A stretch of 64,000 nucleotides of DNA from Paenibacillus ferrarius (GCF_002027705.1 NZ_MBTG01000002.1:1-64000), one strand, 5' to 3'. Shown: positions 26,832-35,922, counted from the stretch's first letter. Notes: generated by a model from the sequence alone, not told the origin. Numbers and translations are program-made.

Positions 26832-28724
26832 TTACACTGATTTTACAGTGCCGAGAATCGCTAGTAAGTAACCGGGAAACACTACCTTTTCTTCATCACT
26901 GAGCTCCTTATACCATTCAACTGCGCTTTGTTTCAGGAGCTCAGCCCCGGGAATAAAATCGAGAAAATCCATGCTTTGTATAAAGCCGATATTCTGCTCC
27001 TTATCCACTTCAATCCCCGCCAGTTCAAATTCTTGCTTTAGTGAGTCTACCGGAATTTCAGTGCCATACATCCATGTGCAATTGGCTTCGGCGTACGCTT
27101 TACCTATTCGATAAGGCAATGAACGAGAGTAAGGAACAAGCACAAGAACTTTGCCGCCCGGTTTAGTTACCCTTGCCATTTCTCTCAGAATGTTGACCTT
27201 CTCTTCTATACTGAAATGCTCTAACACGCCCGCGCTCCAACAAAGATCGTGTATATTCGCTTCAATCGGCAATTTGCGTATATCTGCATGAACGAATTCA
27301 CCCTGTTGATCCTTCTGTCTGAAAGCTATCCGTGATTGTTGTAACGCTTGCGTCGAGTAATCCACAAGGGTCACAGCAGCTCCATCCATGGCAAGTCGCA
27401 AAGATATTTTGCCTGTTCCTGAACCTGCTTCACATATTCGCTGATCTTTCGGTAACCCAATCGCCTCCGTCAGGCAATTGAAAATCACTTCACTCAAAGG
27501 GTCCCATTGATAAGATATTTCTCTGGACCATAGTTGATCCCATACTTGTTTTTGAGCTTCCTCCTCTTGCGTCGGAAGGGTGAAATCATTCCCTGTCGGT
27601 ATGACCCTCTGATCCAGATCGAAACTTTCGATTAATATTTCCCGCCATTTTCGCTTCCAAATTTGTTTGTCGAACGTTTGTGCCGTATGGCGTGCATTCA
27701 CACCCAATTGCTCTCGCATATCTTTATTCTCAATTAGTGAGCAAATTGCTTGAAACAATTTCTCTTCTGTTGGTGTCACCAATAATCCGTTAAACCCATC
27801 AATGATCAGATCGTTCAATCCCCCGACGTTCGCGGAAACGAGGGGAACGCCACTGCTAAGTGCCTCCAAGCAGGAATAAGAAGTTCCTTCGGAAAAAATG
27901 GTCGGAATAACGGCGATATCCGCTTTCCAATACGCCTGTGGCATCTGATCGAATGAATATACCTTGTGAGTGATCCGTTCACGATGAGGATGATATTGCA
28001 TCCATAGTTCGAACGTTTTTGTAATTAAACTATCTTCGATCGTCGCTCCTGCAAATTTAATAGTCACCTGACCATAGGACTCCAGCAACCGATCCGCGAC
28101 CAGCATCATGGGAATAATCCCTCTTTCAATGCTGATACGGCGCGGATAAAGGATATGAATATTTTCTTTATCCTCCTGTTCGATCGCAACAGTGAAATGA
28201 TCCGTATTCACTGAATTGGGTAGTAGAAGCACTTTGTCTGCATTTGAATAAGAGCACACGGAACGACAGAATGAAAGGAAATGCGAGTCCACCGAAACAA
28301 TACGTTTTAACTGCTTCAACGCTCTTTGCACATTACTAGCGACATCAGATTTATGATCAACCGATCCGGCATGATGATCCCAGTTTATTCCATGACAAAT
28401 TCCGATGCTCCCTTCCTTATAATTAATTGGATGCCATATGAAGCTTGCATAAATGAGCATGCCTTTCGCTTCTGCAGACATCTGGTTAAAAACATCTACG
28501 ATATTTTTCTCCGAACAATCGTAGCCGATCACCCTTATACCGTTCACTTCTGTTTGAAACGATCCGCAATATGATAATTGATAGATGACAGGAATCAGTC
28601 CAAGTTCCTTTATCGTTTCAGACAAATCGTATAAATAACGTTCTAAACCGCCACCATAAATATTATCAATTTTGCCATTGTAGGCGTCTAGAAAACTATG
28701 CGTCAATATACCGATTTCTCTCAT
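26832..28724 (-). CDS. Fusion of GT4 glycosyltransferase and SAM-dependent methyltransferase
   Basis: A two-enzyme protein of 630 residues. Start ATG at 28724 shares its A with the TAA of the upstream gene (TAATG coupling) and follows AAGAGGA. Residues about 1-375 are a GT-B/GT4 glycosyltransferase (NIYGGGLERYLYDL, LYPRRISIERG, and SEGTSYSCLEALSSGVPLVS with the conserved Glu). After a hinge comes a class I methyltransferase from about 420: ICEAGSGTGKISLRLAMDGA is the SAM motif I, VTLVDYS motif II, and LCWSAGVLEHFSIEEK the post-I motif. It probably transfers a sugar and O-methylates the glycan terminus, as in methyl-capped spore glycans; that is inference. Confidence 0.88.
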   Translation of the reverse strand: MREIGILTHSFLDAYNGKIDNIYGGGLERYLYDLSETIKELGLIPVIYQLSYCGSFQTEVNGIRVIGYDCSEKNIVDVFNQMSAEAKGMLIYASFIWHPINYKEGSIGICHGINWDHHAGSVDHKSDVASNVQRALKQLKRIVSVDSHFLSFCRSVCSYSNADKVLLLPNSVNTDHFTVAIEQEDKENIHILYPRRISIERGIIPMMLVADRLLESYGQVTIKFAGATIEDSLITKTFELWMQYHPHRERITHKVYSFDQMPQAYWKADIAVIPTIFSEGTSYSCLEALSSGVPLVSANVGGLNDLIIDGFNGLLVTPTEEKLFQAICSLIENKDMREQLGVNARHTAQTFDKQIWKRKWREILIESFDLDQRVIPTGNDFTLPTQEEEAQKQVWDQLWSREISYQWDPLSEVIFNCLTEAIGLPKDQRICEAGSGTGKISLRLAMDGAAVTLVDYSTQALQQSRIAFRQKDQQGEFVHADIRKLPIEANIHDLCWSAGVLEHFSIEEKVNILREMARVTKPGGKVLVLVPYSRSLPYRIGKAYAEANCTWMYGTEIPVDSLKQEFELAGIEVDKEQNIGFIQSMDFLDFIPGAELLKQSAVEWYKELSDEEKVVFPGYLLAILGTVKSV

Positions 28725-29455
28725 TAATATTCCTCTTTCCATGCTACGAGAGTCGGATTTACATCTAAAATCGAATGATAGTGCTCCAAGCTACCCCATT
28801 CTCCTTTCGGATCGCGTTCCATATAATGTAAATATTTGCGATAGCGTTCCTCTTTTGAAACCGCCCATCCGAAATGCTTGACCCTTAGTTCTGCCAGAAA
28901 ACCCGGCAATGCGGAGTAAGATAAAGGAAGACGAGGAACATGATGATCCATAGGTGGATTATAATAATAATAATCAGGCATATAACGGACAAGCGTGCGT
29001 GTATGCCGGCGATGAATCCCCCAATGAGTGTCGTCTCTGTAATGCGTTGACCCACCCCAAAAGTCAAAAAAACGAAAACCTACCCAGTCGTATAGGTCTT
29101 GATTAATCAGTTCCCGCATATGTGTTTTGGCTTTATCTTCGTAAAATTCATCGGCATCCACGGAAAGCAACCAATCTGGCTCCGACGAGCAAGCAAGGCG
29201 CCATAAGTATTCCCGCAGCTCCCACTCCCGTTGAAATCTCGACTCCTGCAAAACAACCAATTTTTTTACCTTCGGAAAAGTGCGGCACAGCTTTACGGTA
29301 TCATCCGTACTTGCATCATCGACTATGACGATTTCATCAACGAATTCACTTAAATCCTTTAACACATCTTCCAAAAAACGATCTGCCTCGTTGCGGACCT
29401 GCATCACCGCAGTAAGTCGGTTTCCTGTAGATTTGCGTACAGGGTTGTTATTCAA
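28724..29455 (-). CDS. GT2 glycosyltransferase
   Basis: A 243-residue GT-A enzyme starting with TTG at 29455 (MNNNPVRKST) behind GGGGGAG. The start overlaps the upstream stop as TTGA, and its own stop overlaps the next start as TAATG, so the three leftward genes are translated as a unit. Motifs: LTAVMQVRNEADRFLEDVLK, IVDDASTDDT, LLSVDADEFYED (DxD) and a C-terminal RVKHFGWAVSKEERYRKYL. This resembles the 'glycosyltransferase family 2' proteins of Paenibacillus spore-glycan loci. Acceptor unknown. Confidence 0.88.
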   Translation of the reverse strand: MNNNPVRKSTGNRLTAVMQVRNEADRFLEDVLKDLSEFVDEIVIVDDASTDDTVKLCRTFPKVKKLVVLQESRFQREWELREYLWRLACSSEPDWLLSVDADEFYEDKAKTHMRELINQDLYDWVGFRFFDFWGGSTHYRDDTHWGIHRRHTRTLVRYMPDYYYYNPPMDHHVPRLPLSYSALPGFLAELRVKHFGWAVSKEERYRKYLHYMERDPKGEWGSLEHYHSILDVNPTLVAWKEEY

Positions 29456-30591
29456 TGAAACTCCCCCTTTGCTGCTTGTTCTAAGGCCACTATTTCATTC
29501 AAGTTTGTTAGTACGTTCCAATCTTCAATCGATGCCCGAAGAAAAGTACGGATCGCCAAATGGTGTTTGTTGTGAATCAATTGGATATTCCCCCGGATAA
29601 CTTCCGCTGTGATACGATTCTCATCGGACAGATCATAGTTATCCAATAATGCCAAAGCATCCTTCCAACGGAAAGTGTGAAGATAATTTTGAAGCCTCAT
29701 CGTCGCGGCTTGGAGCGAATTCTTGGACCCCATATCTTCGAGGACTTTTATAGCTGAGCGATAGTCATCATTCGCTCTGAATATGTCTGCCTGAATGAGC
29801 CCCCATTCCCTCTGCTCCCGCCAACTCCTGATGTTCTCCATACTCTTCTTTTCCTCTTGCGTTATAGCTGTAATTTCGTAAATACGAACAGCTTTCTCCA
29901 AATCTCCTGCTTTGGCTTCAATCGCCGAAAAAAACCTGAAATGGGTATTTAAGCATTGCGAATACTCTTTCTGTATCATTTGCTCGAACGAAAAGCCCAA
30001 ATACAACTTAGCTGTTGCATCCCCTAATAAATAGAGATATGAAGCTAGCAAATAACAAATGGTTTCGTGGAGACCTTGTTGTTCGTGTAACGAAAGATAG
30101 AACCGCTTGCGATCTTCCCATTGTTTTGTAACCCACTGTTCCAACGACTCTTCTTTAAACATGGACATGATTGCGCCCTGAACTAATTCTTCAGAATCTC
30201 TTAGTAAGAATACGCTGTCCCGTTGGAGTGTCAGTTCCAGATAAATTCTTTCCGATTCTGTAATAATCATGTCCGCGTATGACGTCAATAGTCCTGTATA
30301 TTTGTTCCATGAAGTTATATCCTCGTTCTCCGAGCACGGAGGAATGCATGCAATGATTCTTAGTGGCTGGATAGCCAGCACATGTTGTATCCCATAAGGA
30401 GAAGCGACTATAGCGGTGAATTTTTGCGAATCGAGTGAAGCCAGTTCTGACAAAGGAAGAAACCTGGTGTTTTCATCATCCGCTCCTTTTTCGTTCATAC
30501 GACGGACGAAAATAATCTCTTCTTTATTTGACAAGATATTCAGTAATCTATTGTGATTGAATCCTGCATGACCAAACACTAAATAGTTCAT
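29452..30591 (-). CDS. TPR-like protein of the glycosylation island, no catalytic motif seen
   Basis: A 379-residue protein. Start at ATG 30591 (MNYLVFGHAGFNHNRLL) after TTGGAGGCG; the frame extends 17 codons upstream without a site. The first 150 residues look like a degenerate GT-B N-terminal Rossmann half (FTAIVASPYGIQHVLAIQPL, SYADMIITESERI), and the rest is helical with TPR-like spacing (KAVRIYEITA, DYRSAIKVLEDMG, FRWKDALALLDNYDL). No DxD or GT4 Glu motif is apparent. First gene of the leftward three-gene unit; could be a scaffold or acceptor-recognition subunit for the two enzymes that follow (inference). Confidence 0.65.
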   Translation of the reverse strand: MNYLVFGHAGFNHNRLLNILSNKEEIIFVRRMNEKGADDENTRFLPLSELASLDSQKFTAIVASPYGIQHVLAIQPLRIIACIPPCSENEDITSWNKYTGLLTSYADMIITESERIYLELTLQRDSVFLLRDSEELVQGAIMSMFKEESLEQWVTKQWEDRKRFYLSLHEQQGLHETICYLLASYLYLLGDATAKLYLGFSFEQMIQKEYSQCLNTHFRFFSAIEAKAGDLEKAVRIYEITAITQEEKKSMENIRSWREQREWGLIQADIFRANDDYRSAIKVLEDMGSKNSLQAATMRLQNYLHTFRWKDALALLDNYDLSDENRITAEVIRGNIQLIHNKHHLAIRTFLRASIEDWNVLTNLNEIVALEQAAKGEFH

Positions 30592-30852
30592 TATCACGCC
30601 TCCAAATAAAACAGCCATTTCATTAAATATGTATATGTGCATAATAAGTATTTAAGTGAGTGCTTATGCCTAAATATCTAGATCAAACTAAACCATATTC
30701 AATGAGTTCAAAAATCACCAATTTCTTTCCCTAAATAAAATACAAATTCATTAAATTCGGAGTTTCTGATTCTTATCAAAAATATTGAATATTTGTGTAA
30801 ATCCTCTAATACTATCAATTGAGAGATGACTATTTCGGAAGAGGTGTTTTTT
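30592..30852. other. Divergent intergenic region
   Basis: Separates the leftward glycosylation unit from a rightward hypothetical gene and must carry both promoters. No confident promoter or operator was picked out. A leftward 130-codon frame at 30708-31100 is the shadow of the next gene. Confidence 0.4.
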
Positions 30853-31164
30853 ATGAGTATGGTAAGAGTAACTATTGAGTATAACGGTGGAATTAGCACG
30901 TATGAATGTAACGCATTTATCGGTACGTCTATAAAACGAAAAGCAGAAAATCCTGAAGTTGAAACAATAAAAGCAGGAACTATTGAAGGAACCGACATGG
31001 CAATAGTAGTAATGAGTTCAATTGTCGGAGCGCAGTTCGCATTAGCAAACGATTCAAATTTGACCCCTTCACAGCAGCAAGCAATGCTACTGGTAGCCAT
31101 TCAAAATGGACTGAATATAGAAAAAACAGTTCAAGGATTTCAAAAAAACACAACAGCCCATTAA
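30853..31164 (+). CDS. Hypothetical protein
   Basis: A 103-residue protein. The ATG at 30853 (MSMVRVTIEYNG) is 6 nt after GAAGAGGTG, better than the frame start at 30826. It opens with a beta-strand-rich segment (RVTIEYNGGISTYECNAFIG) and ends in two helices, the second containing SQQQAMLLVAIQNGLNIEKT. No signal peptide or membrane span, no recognised family. It stands alone on its strand, next to a helix-turn-helix gene of opposite orientation. Confidence 0.65.
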   Translation: MSMVRVTIEYNGGISTYECNAFIGTSIKRKAENPEVETIKAGTIEGTDMAIVVMSSIVGAQFALANDSNLTPSQQQAMLLVAIQNGLNIEKTVQGFQKNTTAH

Positions 31165-31193
31165 TCTAATGATAATATGAGAACCTCACTTAA

Positions 31194-31460
31194 TTAAGGA
31201 CTCAAATATTCTCCGTCATCTCCGAATTTTGGGTAGCCTTCGTTCAATAAAATCTCATGAATGTTTGGTATTGAATACAATTGTTCACGTAGTGTTTTAA
31301 CCCTTTTTAAAACCACTTTAGCCTCATGACCATAACAAACTACATCCCCCTGCCGAAATGAGGGTATAAACTCTTTGTAGTATTTGATCCAGCGAGACAA
31401 AGTGGTCTTTTCCACACCTAGATAAGCCACAAGCTCATATTTTCGAAGATAAGATTTCAC
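31194..31460 (-). CDS. Small helix-turn-helix (MerR/excisionase-like) protein
   Basis: An 88-residue protein with GTG at 31460, 7 nt after AGGTGA. The N-terminus (LRKYELVAYLGVEKTTLSRWIKYYK) reads as a winged helix-turn-helix of the MerR/excisionase type, and the rest is short helices. It is small enough to be an excisionase or a DNA-binding accessory factor of a mobile element; no integrase lies next to it. Convergent with the gene to its left and divergent from the AbiTii-like gene, which it could regulate (inference). Confidence 0.65.
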   Translation of the reverse strand: MKSYLRKYELVAYLGVEKTTLSRWIKYYKEFIPSFRQGDVVCYGHEAKVVLKRVKTLREQLYSIPNIHEILLNEGYPKFGDDGEYLSP

Positions 31461-31616
31461 ATTGAATCACCTGCTTTCATACCATTAATTTATGCGGAAA
31501 ATATAATTTCATGTTCCAACGAATTAAAACCGTTCAAATTATTGAGTACTTTTTTTAGTTGGAAAGCGAGATGCTTATTTGTAGAATCCTTGTATGATAT
31601 AAGGAGGAAGAGTCTT

Positions 31617-32618
31617 TTGGTTAAACAAAGAAATGATGAGGCTTTATTGCTATCTGATGAGATCTTACGCAATTTTGAATTAAGCGAGTTACCTTCACAG
31701 AATATTCTTTTGAAATGTTTGAGACTGGCTCGCTTATTAAATGATTTTGAAGGAGTAGAGTGGCTCAGACAAGAAGTAAATGGTTTTGATTCCGACAGTG
31801 AAGGACTCCTTACGCCAGCAGCTTGGGCGGCAACAGAAAAATCCGGAAGACGCTACTTTATAGATGACCCGGATAGTAAAGCACAAAATCCAAAACCAAA
31901 GAAAGTAGAACAGGCCTTCACTCAATCAATTGCAGCCATGGAGGCTAGTGTAAGCTCTGGAAGAGCAAGGATGGACGTAGCATTTGATCGTAATGTTTCA
32001 CTTTCTTCTATTTCCCAATTTGCAGCGCCACAAGGAAATGCTGCGGAACGTAGTGGAATTCAACAGCAAATTCAAACAAGCATCGAGAGAATTGAAAAAG
32101 TTAAAGCACGATTATATCAGTATGTTTTAAATCTGAATTATGAGTTGAGCTTTAGTGAGCTCACCGAGGATATTTTCTCGCGGATGCGTTTGAGTGTTGA
32201 TACTGCATTAAAGGATATTTACCCAGAAGCAGTTCAGAAATTTATTTCAGTTTATGAAAATTTAAAATCAGATGATGATGAGAATTGGGCAAATGCTGTT
32301 CTCACATGCCGAAGAATAATTAAGGAAGTTGCCGATTCTCTATTCCCGCCATTGGCTGAACCAATTGAAGTTTCTGGAAAACTCATAAAGGTCGGAGAAG
32401 ATCAGTACATCAATCGCCTCATCCAATACATTGAAAGCAAATCATCCTGTGGTAAAATTAAATCTGATGTTGGGTCCTATTTGAAATTCATTAGTGAAAC
32501 GTTGGATAACGTACATGAGGCTGCTAACAAAGGGGCACATACAGAAGTGACATTGCAAGAAGCGGAAAGATATATTATCTACACCTATTTAGTAATCGGC
32601 GATGTCTTATCACTATAA
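31617..32618 (+). CDS. AbiTii-domain protein, putative abortive-infection factor
   Basis: A 333-residue protein. Start at TTG 31617 with AGGAGG 9 nt upstream; the frame extends 25 codons further without a site. The first 55 residues (ALLLSDEILRNFELSELPSQ, LLKCLRLARLLND, VEWLRQEVNGF) match the AbiTii pattern known from predicted abortive-infection proteins. The middle is coiled-coil-like (QQIQTSIERIEKVKARLYQYVL). The C-terminus (EAANKGAHTEVTLQEAERYI followed by IYTYLVIGDVL) is a HEPN-like or toxin-associated helical end. Isolated defence candidate within an accessory region; mechanism not known. Confidence 0.65.
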   Translation: MVKQRNDEALLLSDEILRNFELSELPSQNILLKCLRLARLLNDFEGVEWLRQEVNGFDSDSEGLLTPAAWAATEKSGRRYFIDDPDSKAQNPKPKKVEQAFTQSIAAMEASVSSGRARMDVAFDRNVSLSSISQFAAPQGNAAERSGIQQQIQTSIERIEKVKARLYQYVLNLNYELSFSELTEDIFSRMRLSVDTALKDIYPEAVQKFISVYENLKSDDDENWANAVLTCRRIIKEVADSLFPPLAEPIEVSGKLIKVGEDQYINRLIQYIESKSSCGKIKSDVGSYLKFISETLDNVHEAANKGAHTEVTLQEAERYIIYTYLVIGDVLSL

Positions 32619-32829
32619 ATTCATACTTAAATAAACATTGAAGAAGTCAGAATTTTCTCCTGGCTTTTTTGTTTGGTCATCTTTAGAACGCGCTTTTATT
32701 AATAAATGTGTTAATCACTCAAAGAAGGCCAAAAGGTGCTTCTCTTCTTTTGTATACGGCAAGAGTATTGGCTCTTTTTTTAATAGATGTAATGTTCTGT
32801 ATAAGCTCTGTAGTGTGATATGTCGACCT
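32619..32829. other. Spacer, nothing supported
   Basis: Contains a short rightward frame (32638-32862) with no ribosome binding site and no terminator that I trust. Confidence 0.4.
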
Positions 32830-33170
32830 TTATTTCTTTGCAATCCAACTAATATCATCTGAATCTCTTCTAAGAAATTTACTTAATGAAGAACCGATCC
32901 CCCTTGCTTTCGTGTTAATTGTATCAAAAAGCTTGATTTCCTCATCCTCACCTAGACAATGAAAAGCTAAAAACGGTTTTTTCATAATTTGCAGTAGGGT
33001 AGCAACTTGTTCATCAAACATACGTGCCACCTTTAAGGGGAAGTTAAATCTTGCTACTTCATATGCGAGCAAATGGAGCGTTCCGCAACTGCTATACTCA
33101 CATCTAAAAATCGCATTGAATATTATGGATGGCCTTACCTGCTGCCGTACTTCACCTTGACCGATAAGTG
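32830..33170 (-). pseudogene. 5'-truncated unknown gene
   Basis: The frame is open from a TAA near 33170 down to the stop at 32830 and reads as continuous, well-formed protein (IIFNAIFRCEYSSCGTLHLL, LPLKVARMFDEQVATLLQIM-like, FHCLGEDEEIKLFDTIN). The only start codon is TTG at 33072, in the middle of the conserved-looking part and without a ribosome binding site. I read it as the 3' end of a gene whose 5' part was lost. Family not recognised. Confidence 0.5.
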
Positions 33171-33188
33171 ATTAATAAAAAATAATAT

Positions 33189-33219
33189 AAGTTCTTGTCA
33201 CCCGACATGACAAGAACTT
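33189..33219 (-). terminator. 12-bp perfect hairpin, T-rich on the minus strand
   Basis: AAGTTCTTGTCA (33189-33200) / TGACAAGAACTT (33208-33219). On the minus strand it is followed by TATATTATTTTTTATT. No gene of that strand ends here, so it may be a relic. Confidence 0.55.
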
Positions 33220-33454
33220 AAACCCATTCCCCTAAAAACTGCTGGCGGCGTGGCATTTTGCAGCTCATAGGGAACTGTTACAATTTGACGCAGTAGAGTA
33301 GAGAACTGAAATTTTATTGGACCGCAATATAACTAATACAATGTATCCATTTGCAGTGAATGCGAAGAATAAAATTTTAAAAGTATTAGAGCCAAACTCC
33401 TTTCGATATCGTCAAGGGTTTTTTTCTCAATTACTAAACTAACACCCTCGCAAC

Positions 33455-33487
33455 TTATTTTCTATTGAATATGATAATAGAAAATAA
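33455..33487. promoter_or_regulatory. 12-bp palindrome upstream of a hypothetical gene
   Basis: TTATTTTCTATT (33455-33466) and AATAGAAAATAA (33476-33487), perfect, 9-nt spacer, ending two bases before the ribosome binding site. Either an operator or an mRNA hairpin. Confidence 0.5.
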
Positions 33488-33505
33488 TGGAGGGAGGTGT
33501 TGGAC

Positions 33506-33880
33506 GTGCCCTTTTCAACTGGTCTGGTTACAAATACTAGAGCATTTGGTACTGCAGCATCCAATATTGTTCTAAGCACAAGAAATATTGATACTATTAA
33601 CCCGGCAACAGTTACGTATCATATATTTGCTTCTGTTGATTCAAGTATATTCTATACTGCCTACATGTCTTCTTTCATTGTCGCTCCGAACTACTTTGAC
33701 GTAAGAGAGTTTTTCATTGCTGGAAATGTTGCTTATGAAGTTCAAGTTAGCATAAGTAATTCTACTAGTACGTTAATATCAGTTTTCGGAATAGATGAAT
33801 TCGGAAACTTAGTAACTGAACAAGGTAAACTTCAGGAGGACCTTTCTTTTATTTCTAGTTTAAGTCCAGTAATTGTTTAG
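33506..33880 (+). CDS. Hypothetical beta-rich protein
   Basis: A 124-residue protein. The GTG at 33506 (MPFSTGLVTN) lies 8 nt after GGAGGGAGG, a very strong site. Thr/Ser/Val-rich with alternating strands (TVTYHIFASVDSSIFYTAYM; EVQVSISNSTSTLISVFGID), no signal peptide, no cysteines, and overall like small structural or spore-surface proteins of the DUF6385 neighbourhood. No family assigned. Monocistronic, with a palindrome before the start and a terminator 15 bp after the stop. Confidence 0.7.
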   Translation: MPFSTGLVTNTRAFGTAASNIVLSTRNIDTINPATVTYHIFASVDSSIFYTAYMSSFIVAPNYFDVREFFIAGNVAYEVQVSISNSTSTLISVFGIDEFGNLVTEQGKLQEDLSFISSLSPVIV

Positions 33881-33894
33881 AAAAAGATTAGTAT

Positions 33895-33923
33895 AGCCCT
33901 AAGTTACTTTTTAGGGCTTTTTC
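33895..33923 (+). terminator. Rho-independent terminator
   Basis: AGCCCTAA/TTAGGGCT stem with GTTACTT loop, followed by TTTTT. Confidence 0.85.
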
Positions 33924-34005
33924 CATTTTCTCGAATCAAGAAAGCTGAATTGAGTTTGAATTCCTATTTTTCTTTTGGACATCGAAATCCAAACTTGTAT
34001 CTGTT

Positions 34006-34031
34006 AAAGGAGCTACCTCGGTAGCCCCTTT
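34006..34031. terminator. Terminator-like hairpin
   Basis: AAAGGAGCTACC pairs with GGTAGCCCCTTT with one mismatch. No gene is attached on either side. Confidence 0.45.
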
Positions 34032-34082
34032 ATCGTTTGTATAGAAACTTAGGTGAACTACTAATCTATAGCGAAAACTCTT

Positions 34083-34118
34083 GCATTCTGCGTTTTTGCA
34101 GGGTGCTTTTTTTAAAAA
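34083..34118 (+). terminator. Terminator-like hairpin with T7
   Basis: GCATTCTGC/GCAGGGTGC stem around GTTTTT, followed by TTTTTTT. No gene is recognised upstream on this strand. Confidence 0.5.
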
Positions 34119-34386
34119 AATCAATAAAACTTCATCCTTAAAATTCACATAAATAATACAGTTTTTATACGCGAACATATGTATGAATTTCAATATTTAG
34201 CATAGAAGTACTTTCCCTCATCAACGTGGAAAAACCATCAACAATGCCTATTTCAGCATCCAGAAAAAAACATTTATGCATGAATCTGAAAAACACCAAG
34301 ATAACGCATAGTTATGGAATCTTCAATTTTTCTGAGAATTCTATGTTTACGATTGTTAACATGATTATTTGATACAATATGTACCG

Positions 34387-34442
<56 letters not shown>

Positions 34443-34516
34443 TCAGTGAATCAAGGTAACAACTTAATTATAAAGCACATATAATACTTCAGGATCCCCT
34501 CCTAACTTGAACCTGC

Positions 34517-34551
34517 GATGGACCTCACGTCATAAAGGCCATCGTTTTTTC
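34517..34551 (+). terminator. Terminator-like hairpin with T6
   Basis: CGATGG (34517-34522) pairs with CCATCG (34540-34545), then TTTTTT. Could end a small RNA; no gene seen. Confidence 0.5.
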
Positions 34552-34597
34552 ACTTTTATCTATACTACCAGCACAATTGCAAATTTCTTGTGAAAAA

Positions 34598-34637
34598 GTA
34601 AAATCCACCTCTAAGAGCATAAAGAGGTGGATTTTAC
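34598..34637. repeat. 15-bp perfect inverted repeat
   Basis: GTAAAATCCACCTCT and AGAGGTGGATTTTAC separated by 10 nt. No T-run after it. Structural RNA element or relic of a terminator. Confidence 0.6.
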
Positions 34638-34791
34638 CATCAGAGGAGGTATGCTAGTTAACAATAACATTATATGCCTTTAGGGTTTATTTGTTCAAGG
34701 CAGTAACCTATTTTTATAAACAAAGACCATAGTTCCGTTTCATCCTTGACAAAAACACCTCTCGGTTCCAAAAAGGTGTTAGATGTTGGGG

Positions 34792-34830
34792 TTGTCGAGC
34801 CAAAGGTGTGAAGGGATCGACAATCTTTTT
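34792..34830 (+). terminator. Terminator-like hairpin
   Basis: TTGTCGA (34792-34798) / TCGACAA (34817-34823), then TCTTTTT. Confidence 0.5.
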
Positions 34831-34902
34831 ATATGGATGGAATGTCTCCCCAGTATGCCTTCGTGGAATTTAAGCTAGTATATTCACCATAGGCAGGAGC
34901 GT

Positions 34903-34938
34903 ACAAAAACGAGCACCTCTGAAATGGGATGCTCGCAG
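34903..34938 (-). terminator. Terminator of the galU-GT4 unit
   Basis: On the minus strand CGAGCA pairs with TGCTCG and is followed by TTTTT, a few bases past the GT4 stop codon. Confidence 0.7.
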
Positions 34939-34944
34939 CTTTTT

Positions 34945-35916
34945 TTATCCATTCTTTATTACTTTTTGATAAATGGCAAGATAACGTCCAGTCATTTTGG
35001 AAGTCGTAAAGCGACGACTGACGTAGCGGCGAAGGCTGTATGGATCAGGAAAGCTTCCCTGTTTCACTTTCGCGATCATCTCCGGGATTGAGCGGCAGAT
35101 CATATGCGGGAAGCCAGCCAAGACTTCGGTTACCGCACCACGATTTAGGGCAATCACCGGTGTCCCACAAGCCATCGCTTCAATCATCACAAGTCCAAAC
35201 GGTTCCTCCCACAAGGAGGGAAACAATACACATTTCGCATATTTAAGTAGCTTCTGCTTATTGATTCCACCAACAGGCCCGACGAAATGGATGTGGGGAT
35301 TTTTTCGAATTCGAGGAGCTAACTCGCGATCAAACCAAGCTTTATTCTTAATCGGCCCTGCTATGATTAATTTTTTTTTTGTTCTTTCGGCAATTTCTAT
35401 CGCTTGCAGGACGCCTTTTTCACGTAAGATTCGACCCATAAATAACAAGTAGCCTTGCTTCTTCGAGCTAAATTGGTACTCACTCGGATTGAGACCATTG
35501 TACACGTAATGACCGCGATTTTTTCCCATGACGGTTCTTGCTCGTTTGGAAACATACACCGGATGCTTCACATAACGTTTAACGGGCATATGCAAGGTAC
35601 AAATCGTTGGCGTTTTGAGCTTTAGCTGCCCTAATGCTGAATTGAAGGTGTGATCATGAATGACATCTACGTGCCGCGGCATTTTGGTGAGCACATAACG
35701 TGCAATGCCTTTGCCCCGAAGTCCTTTCGGAAAAGGGACAAATTTTGCACTTGTCCGACTTCCGCTGGAGGCAAAGAGCGTAACGTGGTGACCTCTTTTC
35801 ACTAGATTTTCCGTCAGCTCGTAGACCACCTTTTCTGTTCCTCCCTGATTCGTTGGCGGCAGCTTGTGAGCATTCGGAAAATTAGAGATCACTTGAATAA
35901 TATGAAGACGTTTCAC
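34945..35916 (-). CDS. GT4 glycosyltransferase
   Basis: A 323-residue GT-B glycosyltransferase with GTG at 35916, behind GGAGTGAG. The N-terminus (LHIIQVISNFPNAHK, TNQGGTEKVVYELTENLVKR) is the acceptor-side Rossmann domain with the GGTE-type loop. DVIHDHTFNSALG follows, and the C-terminal donor domain has YLLFMGRILREKGVLQAIEI, HIHFVGPVGG and PSLWEEPFGLVMIEAMACGT, where the two Glu of the EPFGLVMIE motif hold the nucleotide sugar. It follows galU by 6 bp, so UDP-glucose is a likely donor or precursor. Its place in a polysaccharide pathway is not shown by other neighbours. Confidence 0.9.
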   Translation of the reverse strand: MKRLHIIQVISNFPNAHKLPPTNQGGTEKVVYELTENLVKRGHHVTLFASSGSRTSAKFVPFPKGLRGKGIARYVLTKMPRHVDVIHDHTFNSALGQLKLKTPTICTLHMPVKRYVKHPVYVSKRARTVMGKNRGHYVYNGLNPSEYQFSSKKQGYLLFMGRILREKGVLQAIEIAERTKKKLIIAGPIKNKAWFDRELAPRIRKNPHIHFVGPVGGINKQKLLKYAKCVLFPSLWEEPFGLVMIEAMACGTPVIALNRGAVTEVLAGFPHMICRSIPEMIAKVKQGSFPDPYSLRRYVSRRFTTSKMTGRYLAIYQKVIKNG

Positions 35917-35922
35917 CCAGGC

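Noticed and set aside
31490..31672. Leftward ORF overlapping the start of the AbiTii-like gene
   Set aside because: Overlaps the strong AGGAGG of the rightward gene and lacks one of its own.
33936..34193. 85-codon leftward ORF
   Set aside because: Covers two terminator-like hairpins, unnatural composition, no start signal.
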